Shown: one piece after another, positions 8,454 to 16,894 of the stretch
Position numbering within the stretch: the stretch's first letter is position 1
Layout of the letters: every line of letters begins with the position of its first letter
DNA from: an uncultured Acidimicrobiales bacterium
GTDB taxonomy: Bacteria; Actinomycetota; Acidimicrobiia; Acidimicrobiales; SZUA-35
Length of the DNA stretch: 64,000 bases
Direction of reading: 5' to 3'
NCBI GenBank assembly: GCA_937922785.1
Contig: CALAJQ010000010.1
Span: 62,001 to 126,000, forward strand
Position numbers and translations under genes: made by a program
The notes under the pieces: generated by a model
Databases searched by the model: none
Seen by the model: only the letters and a program-made list of their open reading frames with translations
What the model was told of the DNA's origin: nothing

Positions 8454-9155
8454 ATGAGCGATAAGACAGACATTGGGCTGCTTGAAGGCCTGGCGACCAC
8501 GCGAGCCATACGTCGGTACAGGAACGAACCAATTCCGTCCGAAGATCTTGCCAAGATTCTCTTTTCCGCAACTCGAGCACCGACGGGCTCAAACCGTCAG
8601 TCATTCAGGTTCCTAACGTTGCAGGACAGCCCACCGGCGGTAGCTGCCAAATCTGTTCTCGGTGAATCGTTCCGTGCAGGCTGGGCCGCAAAGAAGACCG
8701 CCGACGGCTACTCCGGCGGAACAGGCGCCGACGCTGATTCACCCAAATCTCGCATGGCTCGAACCATGCAACAGTTCGTAGACAACTTTGAGCAGACACC
8801 GGTCGTTGTGCTGGCCTGTGTTCGCGAACGTCACGGATCCATCATGGACGGCGCGTCGATTTATCCCGCTTGTCAGAACCTACTTCTGTCAGCCCGGGCA
8901 CTGGGCTATGGCGGTGTTCTAACCGGATGGCATGGACCTGTGGAGACCGAGCTTCGAGAGCTGCTTCAAATTCCCGACGAGTATCTAATCGGCGCAACAA
9001 TTCCGTTAGGCATACCTGAAGGAAATCACGGGCCAGTAAGACGTCGCCCGCTAAATGAACTTGTCTACGACGGCCAGTGGGGCACAACCCCAGATTGGGC
9101 GCAGGATCCTGAAGGCACCCGATTTACTAGTGCTGGTCCGCCACCAGCCCACTAG
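8454..9155 (+). CDS. Nitroreductase-family FMN oxidoreductase
   Basis: This is a 233-residue nitroreductase-fold flavoprotein. It has the N-terminal TTRAIRRYRNEPIP segment that holds the FMN phosphate, ATRAPTGSNRQSFRF, and the later GVLTGWHGP and IPLGIPEGNHGPVRRRPL segments. Members reduce nitro groups, quinones or enones, or act in dehalogenation. It lies 10 bp after the HD gene, probably third in an operon with the F420-type oxidoreductase. The stop overlaps the convergent methyltransferase by 4 bp. The start ATG 8454 has an AGAGG-type ribosome site. The substrate is unknown. Confidence 0.85.
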   Translation: MSDKTDIGLLEGLATTRAIRRYRNEPIPSEDLAKILFSATRAPTGSNRQSFRFLTLQDSPPAVAAKSVLGESFRAGWAAKKTADGYSGGTGADADSPKSRMARTMQQFVDNFEQTPVVVLACVRERHGSIMDGASIYPACQNLLLSARALGYGGVLTGWHGPVETELRELLQIPDEYLIGATIPLGIPEGNHGPVRRRPLNELVYDGQWGTTPDWAQDPEGTRFTSAGPPPAH

Positions 9156-10573
9156 GTCCAGAAACCCGGAAGCGGTCCGACCAGTCTGTTTGAGCCGTAC
9201 TGAGCGAGCTTGTGAGCATCGTCAAGATCCAGCAGCTCGACCACGTCAAACACCGACGATGAACCCACGGCCTTAAGGGCTTTGTAGGTCTCAGACCCTT
9301 TCCTAGGCATGTGCGGTGTTAGCAGCAGCAGACGGGTCCGGCGGCCGATCTTGCGGCGTGACTTCGACGCCGCCAAAACGTGAGACTTAGCCAACACCTT
9401 CCAAACTGCATCGGAGTTCAACATGCCAGGCTTGGAAGTTGTGAACCCGCCAACCACTTCTACGAACCAAGGAATCTGGTCGGCGCTGCTTAAAGCACTA
9501 AAGGTAAAGCTGACACCTGTGCCCTTCAGCTTGGGATTCAGGTCAACTATTTTAAATCCTGCCTCACCCAGTGCTTGCCCTGCAATGTCCACGGCCTTCT
9601 TGCCCAGTGCCACCGCTTGAGAACTTGGCGAATCGACTTCTCGCTGAGACTCAGAGCTTTGAAGCCGAGCCTGCGTCAGATCCACATAAGCCGGATCGGT
9701 GTCATAACCAACAGAACGGCGACCCGCCTGCTGTGCGGCAACCAGTGTGGTGCCTGCGCCCATGAACGGATCCAGAACCAAGTCGCCAGAGTAGGTGTAG
9801 AGATCTATTAGCCGGCGGGGCAACTCCACTGGGAACGGGGCCGGGTGGTTAACCCGTCGAGCACTCTCGGGGTCCATCTCCCACACGTCAAGTGTGGAGG
9901 TTAAGAACTCGTCGGTGGTGATGGTGGGTTGGTGGGGCAAGCCCTGAGCTTCACGCTTGGCGGCAGGCAGGGCCCGGTCGAACCGGCCCTTGGACGCAAC
10001 GATTACACGCTCAGTTACGTCTCTGAGAACTGGGTTAGCTGGCGAGCGAAACGAACCCCACGCGCAGGACCCGTTGCTGCTTCTACTCTTCTGCCAGATG
10101 ATCTCGCCTCTAAGCAGCAAGCCCAGCTCGGCCAATATGTTCGACACGTCGGCCGACAGGCTGCGGTAGGGCTTTCGGCCAAGGTTGGCGACGTTTACAG
10201 CTATCCGTCCGCCCGGTTCGAGCGTCCGAACACACTCGGCAAAGACGTCATGTAACAGGTCAAGGTATTCGCGGTAGCTGGCGGGCAACTCGCCCAGCGC
10301 ATTGCGATCGCCAGCGTAAAGTTCTGACTCATACTCTTTGCCAACAAAATATGGAGGTGAGGTGACCACTAGAGCGACGCTGTTGTCTGGCAATTCAGCC
10401 ATCTTGCGGGCGTCACCCAGAAGAGGTCCTTCTACTTCGGGGGCCGGGCCGATGGTCTGATCATTGGAAATGTCGGGCGGAGTGAAGCGGGCATAGAAGG
10501 CCGACGAATCATGCGCCTCGCGTTTTCCCACACCAAACGCGGAAGTCTCTGTTGCGCTCCGCTCGCGTGCCAT
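9152..10573 (-). CDS. Beta-class site-specific DNA methyltransferase with extra C-terminal domain
   Basis: This 473-residue protein has a TSPPY catalytic motif near residue 70 and, after a target-recognition segment, LDPFMGAGTT (SAM motif I). That circular order defines beta-class N4-cytosine/N6-adenine DNA methyltransferases. TSPPY favours N4-methylcytosine, but this is not decisive. The last ~150 residues, after the Rossmann core, hold a separate domain with WFVEVVGGF and basic segments (KSRRKIGRRTRLLLL) that could be a degenerate nuclease-like fold. No cognate restriction endonuclease is adjacent, so it looks like an orphan, perhaps epigenetic, methyltransferase. The start is probably ATG 10573. 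Confidence 0.85.
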   Translation of the reverse strand: MARERSATETSAFGVGKREAHDSSAFYARFTPPDISNDQTIGPAPEVEGPLLGDARKMAELPDNSVALVVTSPPYFVGKEYESELYAGDRNALGELPASYREYLDLLHDVFAECVRTLEPGGRIAVNVANLGRKPYRSLSADVSNILAELGLLLRGEIIWQKSRSSNGSCAWGSFRSPANPVLRDVTERVIVASKGRFDRALPAAKREAQGLPHQPTITTDEFLTSTLDVWEMDPESARRVNHPAPFPVELPRRLIDLYTYSGDLVLDPFMGAGTTLVAAQQAGRRSVGYDTDPAYVDLTQARLQSSESQREVDSPSSQAVALGKKAVDIAGQALGEAGFKIVDLNPKLKGTGVSFTFSALSSADQIPWFVEVVGGFTTSKPGMLNSDAVWKVLAKSHVLAASKSRRKIGRRTRLLLLTPHMPRKGSETYKALKAVGSSSVFDVVELLDLDDAHKLAQYGSNRLVGPLPGFWT

Positions 10574-10583
10574 CGCCCTGACT

Positions 10584-11813
10584 CTATCGGCTAGAAGCCG
10601 CCCGGGTTTCGGCCCAGGTCATGCCCTTTTGCAGATTCATCTCACGCGGCAAGCCCAAGACGTGTTCAGCCACAATGTTGCGCTGAACCGCGAACGTTCC
10701 GCCTCCAAGCGTCAGCGCCGGTGCAAACAAGAATCCGTAGTGCCAGACCGGATCAACTCCAGGGAACTGATCAGTGTGGAGATTGTTCTCGGTTGCCCCA
10801 CTTCCCGACTTCACCGACAGCTCACCAACTGGTCCAGCGCCTGTTAGCAACGCATCGGTGCCAGCAAGGCGCAGAGCCATTTCCATAACTCGCTGACCGT
10901 GCTCATCAGCCAGAATCTTCAAGATCGACGCCTCGGGTCCCGGCGCCTCTCCCCTGATTCGGGCGCTAAGGACCCTTAGTCTTCCCAGCCTTAACACCTC
11001 TGCTTCGCAGTGCAACTGGGCAACCTCTTGCCTAAGTAACGGGTCGTCAACGCCACCCTGTTCTCTCACAATTCGCAACAGATCTGTGGCCGAAGGGCCT
11101 GCGCCCCAAAGTGATCCGCCTGAAGACAGACCCACTCGCTCGTTCGAAAGCGTTACCTTCGTCAACCGCCACCCGTCGTTCTCCGCACCCACAAGATTCT
11201 CAGCCGGAAGGACAACATCATCAAAGAACACCTGGTTAAACGAGTGAGCAGTTGTCATGTCAACCACCGGCGCCATGGTCAAGCCGGGCGCGTCGGTGGG
11301 GCAGATGAAGTATGAGATCCCCTTGTGTTTAGGAACATCTGGGTCGGTCCGGGCTATGAGAATTCCAAAGTCTGCGTGGTGACCGCCGCTGGTCCAGATC
11401 TTTGAGCCGTTGACGATGTAGCTGTCACCATCTCGGACCGCACGGGTGCTGATGTCGGCCAGATCAGACCCCGCATCAGGCTCAGAAAACATCTGGCACC
11501 AGATCTCTTCAGCCGACAAAATCTTCGCCAGGTAACGATCCTTCTGTGCTTCGGTTCCAGCGGCCAAAATAGTCGGACCCGCCCAGCCAATGCCGATCTG
11601 GTTGCCTGGTCTGTTTACTTTCGCTTTGGTGAGTTCGTCGTCGATTAGGAGTTGGTGCTCAGGGCTGGCGTCAAGGCCATAAGGCCGCGGCCAATGAGGC
11701 ACGACGTAGCCAGCTGACGCCAATTGGGCGTAGCTGGGATTCGGGTTCGCTTCGAGCCAGTCACGAACCGCCTGACGTCGTGGGTCATCCTCGGCAGGAA
11801 AATCGAAATCCAT
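10584..11813 (-). CDS. Acyl-CoA dehydrogenase
   Basis: This is a 409-residue FAD-dependent acyl-CoA dehydrogenase. The start is ATG 11813 (MDFDFPAEDDPRR); a further 33 upstream codons are open but overlap the next gene and lack family character. It contains QMFSEPDAGSDLADI, the ACAD signature over the flavin, IWTSGGHHADFGILIARTD, and ENDGWRLTKVTLSNERVG. It resembles the acyl-CoA/steroid-side-chain FadE group of actinobacteria that acts on branched or bulky substrates. The C-terminal region has GATENNLHTDQFPG rather than the classic R-D-x(6)-EGT form, so the catalytic base should be placed by alignment. It lies downstream of a glycosyltransferase gene on the same strand. Confidence 0.85.
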   Translation of the reverse strand: MDFDFPAEDDPRRQAVRDWLEANPNPSYAQLASAGYVVPHWPRPYGLDASPEHQLLIDDELTKAKVNRPGNQIGIGWAGPTILAAGTEAQKDRYLAKILSAEEIWCQMFSEPDAGSDLADISTRAVRDGDSYIVNGSKIWTSGGHHADFGILIARTDPDVPKHKGISYFICPTDAPGLTMAPVVDMTTAHSFNQVFFDDVVLPAENLVGAENDGWRLTKVTLSNERVGLSSGGSLWGAGPSATDLLRIVREQGGVDDPLLRQEVAQLHCEAEVLRLGRLRVLSARIRGEAPGPEASILKILADEHGQRVMEMALRLAGTDALLTGAGPVGELSVKSGSGATENNLHTDQFPGVDPVWHYGFLFAPALTLGGGTFAVQRNIVAEHVLGLPREMNLQKGMTWAETRAASSR

Positions 11814-11877
11814 GTTTGGAGTTTCGCCGGTTGGGACGGCTGCACGCCAATTGGCAAACGGCGTGCTTAGTGACTTA

Positions 11878-13161
11878 CTAGAGGGCGAGCTCTTCGCGAA
11901 GCAAGCCCTCAATCAGATCGGCTGCTCGCAGTGCGCCTTGTTCGTCTGCGATCAGCGCAGCAAAACGCCGGGCGTTGTCGGCCATGTGTTCATCAGTGAC
12001 AACCCGGGCCAGTGCCTCACGCAACTGAGACTTCTTCGCCACGTGTAGTCCAGTGCCAAGCTCCATCTGTCTTTCGGCGTGCCAGAGCTGATCAAACAGA
12101 ACTGGAATGGCCACCGAGGGAACTCCAGCGTTCAGAGTTATTGCGCTGGTTCCGGCGGCCCCTGAATGAATCACTGCCTTTGCCCTACTAGCAACAGCAT
12201 CAAGCGGAGCGAACGGCACAGCGTGGTGATTCTCAGAGTTCGGTCCGAGGGCCTCGACAACCGACGGCACCGAGGTGAGGTAAAGGCCTCGCTGGCCAAG
12301 TTCTTCTAACTCAGCCCTTATCTCGGTGAACAGTTCAGGGCGGGCTGACGCCGCAGAGGTTCCAAGACAAACCACCACTGGTGGTCCACCTCGGTCTAAG
12401 AAATTCACAACCTCAGAATCGAGATGACCGGAACCAGGTCCGCCCCAAAGGCTGAAACCGACAGGCACGTAGTTCTCGGGCCAGTCCGGGGCGGGCCTGA
12501 AATAGTGAGGTGAGGACAACCCAATGTTCAGGAAGGGCGAGTCTCCGTAATCGAACGGATTCTTTCGTTCGGCATCGAGACCCTTGCGAGCGCGGAACTT
12601 TGAGAACTGATTGGCGGCTGAAAGCCGGTCAACCAGTCGAGACCCAGCCAAGTCCCAAAGCCTGCGGTTGGCCCTTCTACCCAAATTCGGCATGCCCGGA
12701 GGCGCGTAGTAGCTGCTGCGGCGAAGCATCGGGAACAGATCTCCAGTTACCCAAGGCACATCCGTCGATTCGGCAACCATCGAGGCCACGATCGCAGCCG
12801 CCGAATGAGTCACTATGACGTCGGCCCTTGTGTCAGTTACAGCCTCGCGAAGCGAGTCATAAAGCGGGTCAAGCTGCTTGGCAGTTAGCTCGCCGAAGAA
12901 CATTCGACCAAGTCGAGCGCCCTTTAGCCGCATACCCCAGCGTCGGACGTAACGAGCGTGTCGAGGTGAGTTCAAAAGCTCAGGGCCAAAGTCAGTGCCA
13001 GAGTGTCGACATGAGAACCCTTCTTGGGCAAAATCAGAGTGGTACTCGTTGGGCACAACCATGGTCACGTTGTGCCCGCGATAATGCAGCTCGGCCGCAA
13101 TGGGCACAAACGGGTACACATCGCCTCGGTAGGCCATCGAATAGACAATGACGTTCGCCAC
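11878..13161 (-). CDS. GT1/UGT-like glycosyltransferase
   Basis: This 427-residue GT-B fold glycosyltransferase transfers a sugar from an activated nucleotide sugar to a small molecule or lipid. The N-terminal Rossmann domain opens with MANVIVYSMAYRGDVYPFVP, the acceptor-side motif of macrolide/sterol-type GT1 enzymes. The C-terminal donor domain has PPVVVCLGTSAAS, AVPFAPLDAVASRAKAVIHS and GAAGTSAITLNAGVPSVAIP, followed by FDQLWHAERQMELG, which is the UGT donor signature. No membrane segment is visible. It may glycosylate a lipid or a natural product; nothing adjacent identifies the acceptor. It is divergent from the 13209 gene, with 47 bp between starts. Confidence 0.85.
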   Translation of the reverse strand: MANVIVYSMAYRGDVYPFVPIAAELHYRGHNVTMVVPNEYHSDFAQEGFSCRHSGTDFGPELLNSPRHARYVRRWGMRLKGARLGRMFFGELTAKQLDPLYDSLREAVTDTRADVIVTHSAAAIVASMVAESTDVPWVTGDLFPMLRRSSYYAPPGMPNLGRRANRRLWDLAGSRLVDRLSAANQFSKFRARKGLDAERKNPFDYGDSPFLNIGLSSPHYFRPAPDWPENYVPVGFSLWGGPGSGHLDSEVVNFLDRGGPPVVVCLGTSAASARPELFTEIRAELEELGQRGLYLTSVPSVVEALGPNSENHHAVPFAPLDAVASRAKAVIHSGAAGTSAITLNAGVPSVAIPVLFDQLWHAERQMELGTGLHVAKKSQLREALARVVTDEHMADNARRFAALIADEQGALRAADLIEGLLREELAL

Positions 13162-13208
13162 GCCGACATACTAGGCATCGTGGCTCACGACGCCATAGGC
13201 TGCGCCCG

Positions 13209-14039
13209 ATGGATAGCGATTACCAGTTCGACGTCGAAACCGCAGTTTCGGCTGATGAGGGCAGTTCCGAGGCCAACAAAACCGTCTTCAAGACTCATGT
13301 CACACGGCACTACAACATTGCCGAGAACCCGAACGGCGGCTATCTGGCCGCAATCGTGACCGCCGCCATGAAGCAGGTGTCACCGCATCCAGATCCAGTT
13401 TCGGTGAACACCCACTTTCTCCGACCAGGTTCTGCCGATTCTGATGCCACGGTTACAGTCACGCTGGTCCGATCGGGCCGATCAGTAACCACCATGAGAG
13501 CGACGCTTAGTCAAGATGGCAAGGATCGTCTTGAAGTATTGGCAACCTTCGGCGAGCTTTCGGGATCTGGACAAAGCGAGCCTCTGTTTACTATCGCCGC
13601 ACCCGAGTTGCCCCCAATTGATGAGTGCCTGCTGCGCAGCGGAGTTGAGCAGGGTTTGAATCTGCCAATTCTTAGCCGGGTGGACATTCAGCTGCCCGCA
13701 CAGTTCGCTTTGGCCGGCCAATCTGACGAGGCCATGGTGAGAGGCTGGATTCGTTTCGGTGATGGCAGAGAACCCGACAGCCACGCAATGACGCTTTTTG
13801 CTGACGCCTTCCCACCGCCGGTATTTACCGCCCTTGGCAACATCGGTTGGGTGCCCACAATCGAGCTGACCGTTCATGTCCGACGCCAGCCTCAACCGGG
13901 ATGGATGAAGGGTCAGTTCTGGACTACCGATTTAACTGACGGTCGGTTTGTTGAAGACGGGCTGCTTTGGGATTCCAGCGGTGCCTTGGTGGCCCAGTCT
14001 CGACAGCTGGCAATGCTACTGACACCGCCACCGGGCTAG
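13209..14039 (+). CDS. TesB-like acyl-CoA thioesterase
   Basis: This 276-residue protein is built as a double hotdog. The N-terminal half has HYNIAENPNGGYLAAIVTAA and SVNTHFLRPG, and the C-terminal half has AFPPPVFTALG, PTIELTVHVRRQP and a closing GLLWDSSGALVAQSRQLAML. This is the TesB-like / 4HBT_3 thioesterase pattern, which hydrolyses acyl-CoA thioesters in the cytosol. It lies 24 bp before an SDR gene on the same strand and probably shares its transcript. The acyl chain preference is unknown. Confidence 0.8.
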   Translation: MDSDYQFDVETAVSADEGSSEANKTVFKTHVTRHYNIAENPNGGYLAAIVTAAMKQVSPHPDPVSVNTHFLRPGSADSDATVTVTLVRSGRSVTTMRATLSQDGKDRLEVLATFGELSGSGQSEPLFTIAAPELPPIDECLLRSGVEQGLNLPILSRVDIQLPAQFALAGQSDEAMVRGWIRFGDGREPDSHAMTLFADAFPPPVFTALGNIGWVPTIELTVHVRRQPQPGWMKGQFWTTDLTDGRFVEDGLLWDSSGALVAQSRQLAMLLTPPPG

Positions 14040-14063
14040 CCCGCCAAAGGCTAGGGTCACTTG

Positions 14064-14945
14064 ATGGTCTGGACCCAGGACAAGATCCCAAATTTGCAAG
14101 GTCGAACCGCAGTGGTTACAGGAGCCAACGCCGGGCTCGGGTATGAGACTGTGCTGGGGCTAGCTAAAGCTGGCGCTCACGTTGTGATGGGCTCACGCAA
14201 CCAAGAAAAAGCGCAGTCAGCCAAAACCTCGATTGAGGCGCTACATCCGGATGCTTCTTTAGAGATCGTCGAGTTGGATCTGGCCAATCTCGAGTCGGTA
14301 GCTCTTGCCGCCAACGCCATCGCAGTCAATCACCGCCAGCTCGACCTTCTTGTGAACAATGCCGGTTTGATGGGCTTGCCCGAAACTAAGACCGCTGACG
14401 GATTCGAAATGATGTTTGGGGTGAACCATTTAGGACATTGGGCTCTTACCGCCCAACTAATGCCCATGTTGTTAGTCACCGCTGGTTCTCGAGTTGTCAC
14501 TGTCACCAGCGTTGCTCGTCACATGTGCTTCAAGCTGAACGAGAAGAACCCGCACCTCGAAGGTCGATACAAGCCGGGGAAGGCTTATGGCCAGTCCAAG
14601 CTGGCCAACTATCACTTCGGCATCGGACTGAATCGCAAGCTCGGCGAAGCAAGAGTGTCGACCACCAGCATCCTGGCCCACCCCGGCCTCACCAACACAA
14701 ACCTGCTTGCTGACTCTGCGGTCGCAGGCAGCGGGATGTCACCGGCCACAGGCGTAAGACCTCAACTTCTGGCGGCGACCAAGCCTGGCGTCGAAGGTGG
14801 CACCTTGTATGCGCCAAGGTTTGTCAGCACCGGACCGGCGGTTCGTGTGCCGATCATGAGACGGCTTGGAATGAGCCGCTCGATCGAACGACTGTGGCGA
14901 GTGTCCGAACGCGAAACCGGTATCAAAATCGAGCTGCCGTCTTAG
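14064..14945 (+). CDS. Short-chain dehydrogenase/reductase (retinol-dehydrogenase-like)
   Basis: This is a 293-residue classical SDR. ATG 14064 was chosen over TTG 14061. It shows the NAD(P) motif TGANAGLG, GSRN (favouring NADP), the NNAG strand, the catalytic Ser in VVTVTSVA and YGQSK for the Tyr/Lys pair. Its length and the later AHPGLTNTNL segment resemble the retinol-dehydrogenase/protochlorophyllide-reductase-like SDR group common in mycobacteria. It lies just upstream of the DddP-like gene on the same strand (21 bp), so a shared transcript is likely, but a role in DMSP metabolism is only a possibility. Confidence 0.85.
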   Translation: MVWTQDKIPNLQGRTAVVTGANAGLGYETVLGLAKAGAHVVMGSRNQEKAQSAKTSIEALHPDASLEIVELDLANLESVALAANAIAVNHRQLDLLVNNAGLMGLPETKTADGFEMMFGVNHLGHWALTAQLMPMLLVTAGSRVVTVTSVARHMCFKLNEKNPHLEGRYKPGKAYGQSKLANYHFGIGLNRKLGEARVSTTSILAHPGLTNTNLLADSAVAGSGMSPATGVRPQLLAATKPGVEGGTLYAPRFVSTGPAVRVPIMRRLGMSRSIERLWRVSERETGIKIELPS

Positions 14946-14966
14946 CTTTGCTGTAATGTCCGATCG

Positions 14967-16274
14967 ATGGTTGGACGGATCGCCAAAAGCCTGCAAGACG
15001 CTGCCCCGGAGGTGCTTTACGCCGCCACCGAAGGACACCACCTGAACATCGGTCCTGGCGAACCTGCCATTGGCGAGTGGAAGGCCCTAGGTCTGGAACT
15101 CCCCCATCTCGACTCGATGCGCAGCTACCGCAAGCAGCGGGTCTTGGATCAGATGAACAAGATGGGATATGACGGCGTAATTGTCATGGATCCCATGAAC
15201 ATTCGCTACATAACAGACACCACAAACATGCAGGTTTGGGTGATGCACAACGGTGCCCGATATGCCTGGCTCGGCGCCGACGGCCACACGATTGTCTGGG
15301 ACTACCCGAACTGTGAGTTCCTTTCGGGCCACTCAAACGTCGTTGACGAAGTGCGACAGGCCACAGGTTCTACCTACTTCCTTGCCGGCCCGCGTTATGC
15401 AGAAAAGGCAAAGGCCTGGGGCAACGAAATGCTAGACGTCATCAGGGCCCAGGTGGGCGCTGGAAGCGCCCGAATCGCCATCGATCAATGCCATCACATC
15501 GGCTATCAGGTACTCACCGAAGGCGGGGTCGAGATTGGCGCAGGCCAGGAGCTGATGGAATTGGCAAGGCTCATTAAGGGGCCCGACGAAATCAAAGCCA
15601 TGCGCTGCGCAGTGGCGGCTTGTGAGAACTCGATGCTGGAAATGGCCGAAGCACTCAAGCCAGGTATGACTGAGCGTGAACTTTGGTCGTTGCTACACGC
15701 TGGCAACATCAAGCGGGCCGGCGAGTGGATCGAGACGCAGATCATTGCCTCTGGTCCGAGGACAAATCCCTGGATGCAAGAGGCAAGTAGCCGAGTCATG
15801 AACAACGGCGACATCGTGGCTTATGACACCGATCTTGTTGGCGCCTACGGGATGATGGCTGACATTTCACGAACCTGGATTGTTGGAGACAAAGCCCCAA
15901 CCGCAGAACAAAAGCATGTGCACGAACTGGCCTTACACCAAGTTGAGAGCAACATCGAGATGATGAAGGTTGGCACAAGCTTCGCCGACCTCACACACAA
16001 GTCGTTCAAGCCCCCGGCAGCCGACTATCGCCATTACACCGTGTTATTCCACGGAGTTGGCCAGTGCGATGAGTTCCCCGACATCATCTTTGAAGAGGAC
16101 TGGGACGACTGGGGTTATGACGGTGAGCTTCAAGCAGGAATGGTTTTGACTGTCGAGGCCTTCGTCGGCGTCCGATCCGGCGGACCCGGTGCAAAGCTAG
16201 AAAACCAGGTGCTGATTACCGACGACGGCCCCGAACGCCTGGACACAATCGTCTCCAACGACCTCATGTTCTGA
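14967..16274 (+). CDS. dddP: DddP-like DMSP lyase (M24 metallopeptidase fold)
   Basis: This 435-residue protein has the creatinase/aminopeptidase-P fold. DddP cleaves dimethylsulfoniopropionate to DMS and acrylate in the cytosol. Diagnostic stretches are the N-terminal NIGPGEPAIGEWKALGLELP, DPMNIRYITDTTNMQVW, IKGPDEIKAMRCA, GEWIETQIIASGPRTNPW and HGVGQCDEFP. The ligands fall at D287, D289, D299, H362, E397 and E412, with D368 in the CDE motif. These have the same spacings as the ligands and catalytic Asp I recall for the crystallised Roseobacter-group DddP (295/297/307/371/406/421 and 377). Length is also normal. The nearest alternative is another M24 lyase of unknown substrate. The stop lies at the start of a repeat-rich gap. 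Confidence 0.85.
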   Translation: MVGRIAKSLQDAAPEVLYAATEGHHLNIGPGEPAIGEWKALGLELPHLDSMRSYRKQRVLDQMNKMGYDGVIVMDPMNIRYITDTTNMQVWVMHNGARYAWLGADGHTIVWDYPNCEFLSGHSNVVDEVRQATGSTYFLAGPRYAEKAKAWGNEMLDVIRAQVGAGSARIAIDQCHHIGYQVLTEGGVEIGAGQELMELARLIKGPDEIKAMRCAVAACENSMLEMAEALKPGMTERELWSLLHAGNIKRAGEWIETQIIASGPRTNPWMQEASSRVMNNGDIVAYDTDLVGAYGMMADISRTWIVGDKAPTAEQKHVHELALHQVESNIEMMKVGTSFADLTHKSFKPPAADYRHYTVLFHGVGQCDEFPDIIFEEDWDDWGYDGELQAGMVLTVEAFVGVRSGGPGAKLENQVLITDDGPERLDTIVSNDLMF

Positions 16275-16413
16275 CCTGGCTACCAGCCACAAATTCGCAA
16301 CCGACCTGGGAACCAGCCGGGTTTGACTGGGTACACCGCCAGTTCGGATTTTTTGACTGGGTACACCGCCAGAAGCGATTCGGGTGACTGTTTCCCAGGT
16401 CAGAATGGGGGGA
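16275..16413. repeat. Intergenic cluster of CTGG...CCAG palindromes with direct and inverted repeats
   Basis: The gap between two convergent genes holds two short palindromes (CTGGCTACCAG at 16276-16286, CTGGGAACCAG at 16306-16316). It also holds a perfect 21-bp direct repeat (16322-16342 and 16352-16372) whose unit again runs from CTGG to CCAG, and an exact 10-bp inverted repeat (GACCTGGGAA at 16303-16312 against 16392-16401). No coding function is seen. It could be a bidirectional terminator region or a protein-binding array. Confidence 0.6.
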
Positions 16414-16806
16414 TTAGAACTCGGTCCACTCGTCGTCGGGGCCGCCTTGGTAATCGGGCAGCGGTTCGGACTCATCCCGGGCGGGAGCCGAACCTAAATC
16501 GGGCATCGACTCGGTCTCTTCACGCAGATCGATTGGGGCTGGCTTGGCTGGCCGCTGCGACTGACTCGACTGGGCGTGCTGGGGATCATCATCTCCGGGT
16601 GCGTAGCCGTAACACATCTTTATCCCGTCCACGTCAAACGGTTTCCCCAAGGATCCAACCGTGAACTTTGACCAGTCACCGTTCTTCTTCTGAACATCAA
16701 CCTTGCCATCGGCCGCCAAGGCCGCCTCAAGATCTTCAACTGGAGCCATGACTGCCCACTTCTCAGTCTTGGTCTTTCGGAATCGGGCTGGGATCTTCTC
16801 GCTCAC
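16414..16806 (-). CDS. Hypothetical protein with acidic disordered C-terminus
   Basis: This is a 130-residue protein that I do not recognise. The first ~75 residues are compact and mixed (KTEKWAVMAPVEDLEAALAA, then VQKKNGDWSKFTVGSLGKPF and GIKMCYGYAPGDDD) and could be a small beta-rich domain. The last ~50 residues are rich in Asp, Glu, Ser and Pro and look disordered, ending DDEWTEF. There is no signal peptide or membrane segment. The N-terminal part reads like a short domain that binds or reports on nucleic acid, but this is a guess. It is convergent with the DddP-like gene. Confidence 0.6.
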   Translation of the reverse strand: MSEKIPARFRKTKTEKWAVMAPVEDLEAALAADGKVDVQKKNGDWSKFTVGSLGKPFDVDGIKMCYGYAPGDDDPQHAQSSQSQRPAKPAPIDLREETESMPDLGSAPARDESEPLPDYQGGPDDEWTEF

Positions 16807-16894
16807 AGTTTGAGTATGGACCTAGAGCTGGCCCCACTCCAACATAAGTTTGTGGGCCGCTTGCTTGGGCCGCCTGAGCGGGTATCGGTGGGAA

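Noticed and set aside
16275-16664. Selenocysteine read-through of the DddP-like stop codon (TGA followed by an open frame)
   Set aside because: The DddP fold is complete at the TGA, the following residues are simply the repeat region translated, and no cysteine position is involved.
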